Shown here: positions 55,755 through 64,000 of the stretch, in pieces
Layout: each line of letters starts with the position of its first letter
Position numbering within the stretch: position 1 is the stretch's first letter
Assembly (NCBI GenBank): GCA_022496185.1
Contig: WTXG01000167.1
Location: 18,869-82,868 of the forward strand
Length of the DNA stretch: 64,000 bases
From: Multifurca ochricompacta
Lineage: Eukaryota > Basidiomycota > Agaricomycetes > Russulales > Russulaceae
Direction: 5' to 3'
Made by a program: the position numbers and the translations under genes
The notes under the pieces: model-generated
The model's input: the letters and a program-made list of their open reading frames with translations, nothing else
Database searches by the model: none
What the model was told of the DNA's origin: nothing

Positions 55755-56657
55755 ATGAACAAACTACGAAAATTGCGGCCTCACCGTGAATCTTCCTCCC
55801 CGCACCCATGTCCGCCCTCTGAGCCAACTGCGATAGCAGCCGGTTTCACGACTGTGGCCAGCACGACATCAAGAACGACGACGAGGATGTTGCCGACGGG
55901 CACCTCTCGAACGCTCTATTATGCCCAGCAAGATTCTGCGGCGACTCTTGGGACGCCCGCGAAGCCTGAATATGTCACTGGCGTAGCTCCAAAGCCAGAC
56001 TCTTCCATTGCGCATTATTGGGCTGCTCGCGCCGTCACTGCCGAGGTTCTCCTTGCCGAACGTCATAAACACACAGATGAGCTACGCAGCGTCATGTACG
56101 GAGAAGACGTAAAGCGCAGGGTGCGTCTGGGTTCTGGGCGGTCCCATTCGCCGGAACCTTTGCCCTGACAAATCGGTTGTCGTTGATGTTGTTGTTGCGC
56201 TTTCTAGACCGAGGTCGCGGCCCTGCAGGAGGTGCATGAGGAACACCAGAAAAAGATGGAACGGATGGTGGTGAGTTGTTTTGTCCACCCTTCTATGATC
56301 CATGATCCGTCATTCTTCTTCCTCTCAGTTATGTTGCGTCGCGGCCCTTGCTATCACCATTTTAGGCCTCCTTGTCACGCATGTCCTCCACACGCCAACC
56401 CCTTTGACGTCAACGCGGCAGACAGCTTCCCATTTCACAATCCCGATTCTGTCCCCGTTTACCTCTGTCGTGAGTGTTTGCCTCCCGTTTGTTCGCCACG
56501 CCACGCGCGTTGCGCACTGCTTAGCTGCTGTCTTTCACAGGTGGAACATGAGACTTCGGCGTGGGGTGCCCGGATTATTGTTCCTGCTTTGATAATTGTC
56601 TCCACATTCGCTTGGGGTGTCGTTAGACATTGGATGACCCGCGGGTCCCGACGATGA
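55755..56657 (+). CDS. Small protein with two C-terminal membrane segments, unknown function
   Basis: Four exons (55755-56120, 56208-56270, 56329-56469, 56541-56657) join in frame to 228 residues. The N-terminal 120 residues are polar, Ser/Thr/Pro-rich, with a helical part (YWAARAVTAEVLLAERHKHT). Exon 2 is a short charged helix (ALQEVHEEHQKKMERM). Then come a hydrophobic segment (LCCVAALAITILGLLVTHVL), a loop, a second one (IIVPALIIVSTFAWGVV) and a basic tail (RHWMTRGSRR). The helix before the membrane anchor recalls tail-anchored or SNARE-like proteins, but no family was recognised. The start is the first ATG after a probable 5' leader intron. The first coding intron has a GTGCGT donor. Confidence 0.75.
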
Positions 56658-57352
56658 TTTTTTATTTTTTGACACCTCAGATTGCATGATGTAACGGTAT
56701 AGTTATGGAAGGTTTGATATGTGCACGTCACATAAGTCAATCAATATTACCTGGTTGGCCACATTGTTGGATGGGATGTCTTGCACGTACTACGAGCCTA
56801 TTCTTGACACGTGGGAATGGGGGTGACGGAGATAGATGGAAGGATACCCCAAGAATGGACAGTGTGTCAAAATCACATACACCTGTTCTGTTCAATTAAT
56901 TTTATTCGCGCGGGCAACAAGTGAAATTTTTGGCTAACACTGGATATCCAATCCAATTGGTGTGTGCATGTGGTGCATGTGCAGTGCTGTGGCGTGTACA
57001 AGTAAGTGCACGTGCAATACAGTGTCAAGCGTCAGTCCAAACTAAGTTTAGACCGGTTTGGGATAGATTTTCTCACCGGAGTCTGCCGGCGGCCGGTCCG
57101 TACTGTTTGGTTACCTTTCTTGGCTTTTGGCCTGGTCAACAGCCCTCCCTCGTCCCCTCTCGTCCCTCATCCTTCGTCCTCGTCTCGTTGTCACGGTCGA
57201 GCGCTTCTCCTTACCTCTTCCTCCTCACCAGTTCCTTTTCCTTTCCACGACCTCCACGACGACGACTGTAACTATTGGCACTTTAGTTGCCTCCTTCCTC
57301 CCTTTCCCTCCCTCTTCCTTTTCCCCCTCCCTCTTCCTCTCTTCTTATCCTC
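56658..57352. other. Promoter region of the glucan synthase
   Basis: No gene is supported. From about 57150 to 57350 the plus strand is strongly pyrimidine-rich (CTTCC/TCCTC runs), a common leader and promoter feature of highly expressed fungal genes. Confidence 0.55.
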
Positions 57353-60300
57353 ATGTCCTCTCGTCATCACCCGTCGCGCAGTCAAGAAGGTTATCCTTAT
57401 CCTTCCCCTCCTGCCGACACCAACGATCCGTTCAATTCTCGACACTATTATGACAATGATATTGAACCATCCGAGGCTTACCATAGAGACAACTACGGCT
57501 CAGAGAGTAGTGCCGCTGGCTTGAATGATTATGACCACCCCGACCCATACGGTTCGTCTTTCCCTCACTCCTCTCGGGCTGTCCCCCCTCCCCCCCCTAT
57601 CTGACACCATTATTCACTTCACACGACCATCCGGAATTTCTAGGCCAACCTGATACCGACTCAGATCATGATCCATATGGACAGCGCATGGGCCCATCTG
57701 CCGAGTCGCTCAACGGTGGGCGCTCTTCGGCGCCAACTTTGGGCGACTTTGGTCCAACTCAATATGGCGGTGGCCGTGAGCCTTATCCGGCCTGGGGAGC
57801 CGAGCGTGCCATCCCACTCTCAAAAGAAGAGATTGAGGACATCTTCCTCGATCTTCAGCAGAAGTTCGGCTTTCAAAGAGACTCTATGCGCAACATGGTG
57901 CGTTATCGATATTTGGGTGCCACTCCACCCCTGGCGTCTCTAGCTTACAGATCCGATAGTTCGATTTCACAATGCACCTCCTTGACAGCCGCGCGTCCCG
58001 CATGTCTCCAAATCAGGCTCTTCTCACCCTCCACGCTGACTACATCGGAGGTCAGCATGCAAACTACCGCAAGTGGTACTTTGCCGCCCAACTTGACCTC
58101 GACGATGCTGTTGGTCACACACAAAACCCGGGTCTTCAGCGCCTCCGTTCTAAGCGTGGTGGTGGTCGAAGCAACTCAGAGAAATCCCTGACCAGTGCCC
58201 TCGAACGCTGGCGTCAGGCGATGAACAGCATGTCCCAGTACGATCGCATGCGTCAGATTGCCCTTTATCTCCTTTGTTGGGGAGAAGCCGCTCAGGTCCG
58301 ATTCGTCCCCGAATGCCTCTGCTTCATCTTTAAGTGTGCGGATGACTACTATCGCTCGCCCGAGTGTCAGAATCGTGTCGATCCTGTACCCGAAGGTCTA
58401 TACCTTCGCGCTGTCATCAAGCCCCTTTACCGCTTCATTCGAGATCAGGGCTACGAGTCTGTGGACGGCAAGTTTGTGCGGCGAGAACGTGACCACGATC
58501 GCATTATTGGCTATGACGACATAAACCAGTTGTTTTGGTACCCAGAGGGGATTGCTCGCATTGTGCTCACGGACAAAGTACGTCTCACTTTGTTGCTTGG
58601 GCCACTTTTGTTTTGATTTATTTTTTCTTCGCTCAGACTCGTCTCGTGGATATTCCGCCAGCACAGCGATTTATGCGTTTTGACCGTATCGACTGGAATC
58701 GTGCGTTCTTCAAAACATATTACGAGAAGCGCTCGTTCGGACATTTACTCGTCAACTTTAACCGCATTTGGGTCATCCATGTTTCATTATTTTGGTTCTA
58801 CACCGCCTATAACGCTCCAACCGTCTACCAACCGAAGCGAGGTCACTCTACCGCTTTGACTTGGTCTGCAACGGCACTCGGAGGTGCCATCGCAACGATC
58901 ATTATGATTTTGGCAACATTCGCAGAGTTTCCTACATTCCCACAACCTGGAACAACACGTCGCACCTCACCCGTCGGTTACTCTTTCTCCTTGTTACACT
59001 CGCCCTTACCGCCGGTCCACCTTCTACATCGCTATCGTGGAAAACCAACCGGATGGCGGTGGATCCCTCGCTCTCATCCTCGGTATTGCCCAGTTCTTTA
59101 TCTCTGTCGTTGCAACCCTTCTTTTCGGCATCATGCCCTCTGGTCGGATGTTTGGTGACCGTGTCGCCAGCAAGTCGCGCAAGTATCTTGCGTCCCAGAC
59201 CTTCACGGCCAGTTACCCCGTCCTAAACTCTCGGGCACGTCTTGCGAGTGTCTTCTTATGGTTCCTCGTCTTTGGCTGCAAGTTCACAGAATCGTACTTT
59301 TTCCTTACCCTGGCTTTCCGTGACCCCATCCACGCCATGGCCGGTATGAAAATTCAGAATTGTCACGAAAGTTGTTTGGCAGTTCACTCTGCCGCAACCA
59401 TGCCATCTTCACCCTCACGATTATGTTCATCATGGATCTCGTGCTTTTCTTCCTTGACACATTCTTGTGGTACATCATTTGGAATACCGTGTATTCCATC
59501 GCTCGCTCCTTCATGCTCGGGCTATCGATCTGGACACCCTGGAGGGACATCTACGCCCGTCTGCCCAAGCGTATATATTCTAAAATTCTGGCAACGTCTG
59601 ATTTAGAGGTTCGCTACAAGCCCAAAGTGAGTCGTTGTTCAAAACAAAAACCCACCGACGTCCTCTTTTTTAACCTCATCCCCCCTTGCAGGTTCTTGTC
59701 TCTCAGATTTGGAACGCGATCATTATTTCAATGTATCGCGAGCACTTGCTCTCAATTGATCACGTACAAAAGCTCCTCTATCATCAAGTCGATACTCCAG
59801 ACGGTCGTCGCCAGTCTCCGCGCTCCGCCATTCTTCGTTGCACAGACCGACAAGGGCTTCAAAGGCAGCTTCTTCCCACGAGGTTCGGAAGCGGAGCGCC
59901 GGATCTCGTTCTTTGCGCAGTCGCTTACAACATCGCTACCCGAGGCTCTCCCGGTAGACGCCATGCCCACATTTACGGTTCTAACCCCGCATTACAACGA
60001 AAAGGTATGTCTGCTGCGCTTCGCGTATTTACTTCCCCTCCCTGGCGTTATTCAGTACGGTGAACGTCACATAGATTCTCCTTTCGTTGCGAGAGATTAT
60101 TAAGGAGGCTGATATCAATACTCGCGTCACGCTCCTCGAGTATCTCAAGCAGTTGCACAGCCTCGAATGGGCTAACTTCGTCAAGGATACCAAGATCCTT
60201 GCCCAAGAATCTGACATGTTCGATGGCGCGTTCCCAGGAGACGAGAAGGGCTCATCCAAACTCGATGATTTGCCATTCTATTGCATCGGTTTCAAGAGTG

Positions 60301-63300
60301 CCGCACCGGAATTTACATTGCGCACACGTATTTGGGCTTCTTTGCGTTTCCAAAACGCTTTACCGCACGGTTTCGGGCATGATGAACTACGCCAAGGCGA
60401 TCAAGCTGCTCTACCGTGTGGAGAACCCCGAGGTGGTCCAGATGTTCGGGGGTAATACGGATAATCTCGAGCGCGAGCTTGAGCGCATGGCCCGTCGCAA
60501 GTTTAAGTTTGTCGTATCTATGCAGCGGTACTCCAAGTTCAACAAGGAGGAACACGAAAATGCCGAGTTCTTACTGCGCGCATATCCGGAACTTCAGATC
60601 GCCTATCTCGAGGAGGAGCCGCGCAAGGACGGCGGCGAACCACGGCTCTACTCCGCTCTCATCGACGGTCATTCCGAGTTCAACCCGCAGACGGGACGAC
60701 GCAAACCCAAGTTCCGGGTCGAGCTGCCCGGTAACCCCATCCTCGGTGACGGCAAGTCGGACAACCAGAACCACGCAATTATCTTCTACCGTGGTGAATA
60801 CTTGCAGCTGATCGATGCTAACCAAGACAATTACCTCGAGGAGTGTCTCAAGATTCGTAACGTTCTATCGGAGTTCGAGGAATACTCGGTCAGCAGCCAA
60901 AGTCCGTACGCTCAATGGGGTCAGAAGGAGTTCAAGTCGGCGCCCGTCGCCATTGTCGGCGCGCGTGAATACATCTTCTCGGAGAATATTGGTATACTCG
61001 GTGACATTGCTGCTGGAAAGGAGCAAACGTTCGGTACCCTCACAGCCCGCTCTCTCGCATGGATCGGAGGCAAGCTACATTACGGACATCCCGATTTCCT
61101 CAATGCGACGTTCATGAATACACGTGGTGGCGTATCTAAAGCGCAGAAGGGCCTGCATCTCAACGAGGATATCTATGCCGGCATGAACGCGTTTGGTCGA
61201 GGCGGACGTATCAAGCACACGGAGTACTACCAATGTGGCAAGGGTCGAGATCTCGGTTTCGGTACCATCTTGAATTTCCAGACGAAGATTGGAACCGGTA
61301 TGGGTGAGCAGATGCTCAGTCGCGAGTACTATTATCTTGGGACGCAGCTCCCCATCGATCGCTTCCTTACGTTCTACTACGGCCACCCCGGCTTCCACAT
61401 CAACAACATGCTCATCATCTTGTCCGTTCAACTCTTCATCGTGACGAGTACGTGCTTTTTTAATCTTTTATGCCTGCCCAAGTCCTGTAATAGAAGGCGT
61501 GACCTTATTATACCTCTTTATTCAGTGGTGTTCCTGGGAACGCTTAATTCGCAACTCACAATATGCAGATACTCGAGCACCGGTCAGCCCCTGAACGGTC
61601 AAGGGGGATGCTACAATCTCCATCCTGTCTTTAATTGGATCCACCACTGCATCATCAGCATCTTCTTGGTTTTCATGATCGCGTTCTTGCCTCTGTTCCT
61701 TCAGGGTGGGTGGTCGTATTCTGCTTTTCTTTTTGTCGGCTTCTGACCACGCTCTCTAGAGCTGATTGAGCGCGGCACTGGCCGGGCCATCGCGCGTCTC
61801 AGCAAGCAATTTATGTCGTTCTCCCCGATATTCGAAGTGTTCTTCCACCCAGATTTACACGCATTCGATCCTCAATAATCTTACTTTCGGTGGCGCGCGA
61901 TACATCGCCACTGGACGTGGGTTCGCGACATCTCGTATTTCATTCAGCATTCTCTTTTCGCGCTTCGCTGGTCCTAGCATATACCTCGGCATGCGGACGC
62001 TGCTGATGCTCCTTTACGTCACCTTGTCGTTCTGGACGCCGTATCTGGTCTACTTTTGGGTGTCCATCCTCGCTCTTTGTATCGCCCCGTTCCTGTTCAA
62101 CCCCCACCAGTTTTCGTTCGCGGACTTTATCGTTGATTATCGGTGAGTGCGTGCGGTACATCCTTTCGCTCGAGGGGCTGATTTTTTTTTCTATTTTTTT
62201 TTAGCGAGTTCTTACGTTGGATGTCACGTGGCAATTCGCGCTCACACAACAACTCGTGGATTGGATACTGCCGGCTGTCGCGTACGATGATCACGGGTTA
62301 CAAGAAGAAGAAATTGGGGAAACCATCGGAAAAGTTGTCGGGTGACGTGCCACGGGCAGGTTGGCGCGCAGTTATCATCTCCGAAGTCATTTTCCCCATC
62401 TTCTTTGCGATCTTGCTCGTCCTCGCGTACATGTTCGTCAAGTCGTTCCCAGTCTCCGGACAGACGCCACCAAGCCCTCTCATTCGCATCGCTGTCGTGT
62501 CGATCGGTCCCATTGTATGGAACGCGGCCGTCTTGCTCATTCTCTTCCTTCTCTCTCTCTTCCTTGGGCCGATGCTTGACTCGTGCTGTGTGCGGTTCGG
62601 TTGCGGTCATGGCGACTATTGCTCACACCCTTGGTACGATCGGCATGATTGGATTTTTCGAATTCTTCGTGAGTCTCTTCTCACTCTTTCTATTTCCAAT
62701 TTCGTGTCATAACTTTGGTCTCGATTTAATGCAGTGGTTCCTTGAGCTTTGGGACACATCGCATGCCGTCCTCGGTCTTATCACCATTGTGGCAATTCAG
62801 AGAGCGATTCACAAGGTGCTGATCTCCGTCTTCCTTTCCCGCGAGTTCAAGCACGATGAGACGAATCGGGCGTGGTGGACGGGGAAGTGGTACGGCCGTG
62901 GCCTGGGAGCGCACGTACTTTCACAGCCGGCGCGAGAGTTCATCGTCAAGATCATCGAATTATCTCTCTGGAGTTCGGACTTTTTGATCGGCCACTTCAT
63001 ACTGTTCATGCTGACTCCCGCCTTGCTGATACCGTACGTCGACCGGTTGCACTCCATTCTGCTCTGTGAGTATATTTTCCCTCGCGAATATGAAATGACT
63101 AGATCGTTGGGACTGGAGCTCGCCTGTAGTTGGCTGCGGCCATCGAAGCAGATACACCGCACCCATCTTCAACATTAAAGTTAGGAGGCAGCGTCGTACC
63201 ATCGTGGGTGTTGCAGTGTTTTTGAACCCAGTAGTACAGAAACTGGGGATGGCTTTTTTTTTTTCGCAGATCATCAAATACGTTCCCTTATTCTTTATTG

Positions 63301-63453
63301 TAATCACAATTTTGTCGCCCTGATTGCTGCTCGTGAGTCTCTTTTTTTTCTTGGATGTCATGATTGTGAATCCCTTCCCCCCCCCCCACTCTCACTAGCC
63401 GTCGTTCTCAAGGACACCATTCGTCTTCATTGTTCATTGTGTAATCAGTTGTA
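57353..63453 (+). CDS. FKS1: 1,3-beta-glucan synthase catalytic subunit, FKS type, with apparent single-base frameshifts
   Basis: Thirteen exons: 57353-57551, 57644-57897, 57960-58577, 58637-59626, 59692-60004, 60075-61447, 61526-61705, 61760-62142, 62205-62668, 62735-63065, 63130-63203, 63270-63332 and 63399-63453, about 1765 residues, the family's length. This is the plasma-membrane enzyme that polymerises UDP-glucose into cell-wall 1,3-beta-glucan. Visible blocks: [154 protein letters not shown], the glycosyltransferase core and a multi-span C-terminus. Read strictly, the frame slips by one base near 58931, 59014, 59361, 59815, 60345, 61846, 62604, 63150 and 63310, with perhaps another at 63130. 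Protein similarity continues undisturbed across each, so either consensus indels or a very young pseudogene. Confidence 0.85.
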
Positions 63454-64000
63454 ATGAATTTGTTGGACCCTTCTGGACACCATTATTATCTTTTCTCTTT
63501 TGCACGCATTGCCTACCCCCTTCCTATAAGATAGATCTATACCGTTCCCTGCTGATCGTTCTCTCTCTCTCTCTTCCCCCCCTCCCCCCTTCCCCTTTTT
63601 TTTTTCTCCAATTACCTAGTTCGTACCCCCTGCTCCTCCTTTCCCTCCTCCCATGGACTTACAGGCATAATACGCTTTTTTTACGTGATCACTCAATGGA
63701 AGTTTTTGCATTGTATACGAAAGAAAAAAAAAAGAAAAAAGGTTTGACCCCCCCCCCTCCCCTCTCCGTCTTCCATCTTGTGCTCTGTGCTGCTATCAGC
63801 AGCCTTTGCGTTATCAATGCCCCCCTCTTCCCCACCGCGCACATAATCTGATGGGCAACCTAGCCGCCACCACCACCGGTGTGTGTGACTGGGCATGACA
63901 TGTATCAAGTAAAAGCGATGATATTCTTACAATGTCCCCCTCCGGAGAGAGAGAGAAAGAGAAAGAGAACGAGAGTATTAATTACTCCGTACGAGAAAGA
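63454..64000. other. 3' flank of the glucan synthase
   Basis: Non-coding. It contains a T/C-rich tract at 63540-63610, C-runs near 63750 and a GA-rich microsatellite at about 63941-63975. No gene is supported. Confidence 0.5.

Noticed and set aside
1..64000. CRISPR array, prokaryotic operon or rRNA genes
   Set aside because: No regularly spaced repeats, ribosome-binding sites or rRNA-like blocks; spliced genes and LTR elements show a eukaryote.

Overview
The window is nuclear DNA of a filamentous basidiomycete, most likely an Agaricomycete. Host genes are cut by many 46-92 bp GT-AG introns. The terpene synthase is of the mushroom sesquiterpene type, the beta-glucan synthase is the fungal FKS type, and the repeats are Copia, chromovirus-type Gypsy, LINE and hAT-derived elements. 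No sign of a prokaryote or organelle was seen.

Layout: 1-5.5 kb holds repeats: copy A of a dispersed repeat (R1), a short LINE tail and a fold-back MITE. A 10-exon secreted FAD-linked (berberine-bridge-like) oxidase lies at 5.6-7.6 kb. A second fold-back MITE (8.05-8.20 kb) is followed by two tandem 2OG-Fe(II) oxygenase-like genes on the minus strand (8.4-10.06 kb, nearly intact; 10.46-11.77 kb, a pseudogene). A 108-bp LINE tail, a terpene synthase pseudogene fragment (13.4-14.1 kb) and a complete Copia element (14.59-19.84 kb) come next. An intact 5-exon sesquiterpene synthase sits at 20.5-21.7 kb.

From 22.46 to 46.45 kb there is a tower of nested insertions. R1 copy B carries two hAT-type MITEs and a full-length LINE (24289-46131). 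The LINE is itself split by a Gypsy chromovirus (25211-32700, in ORF2) and a second Copia element (39216-45765, in ORF1). Target-site duplications are readable for every layer: 8 bp for each MITE, 14 bp for the LINE, 5 bp for each LTR element.

The right end is gene-rich: a 10-exon O-methyltransferase (46.7-48.7 kb, minus), an 11-exon Zn2Cys6 transcription factor (50.9-54.6 kb, minus), a small two-membrane-segment protein (55.75-56.66 kb, plus) and a 13-exon FKS-type 1,3-beta-glucan synthase (57.35-63.45 kb, plus) whose reading frame shows about nine single-base shifts.

How the genes may work together (inference): sesquiterpene synthase, FAD-linked oxidase, O-methyltransferase and a Zn2Cys6 regulator are typical parts of a fungal secondary-metabolite locus. 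Without the LINE tower the synthase and methyltransferase would be about 3 kb apart and convergent, so the cluster may have been pulled apart by transposition. The glucan synthase is a cell-wall housekeeping gene and probably unrelated. The three LTR pairs look identical within each element, yet the coding regions carry one-base shifts and TGA stops. That conflict runs through the window and bears on how far its frames can be trusted.
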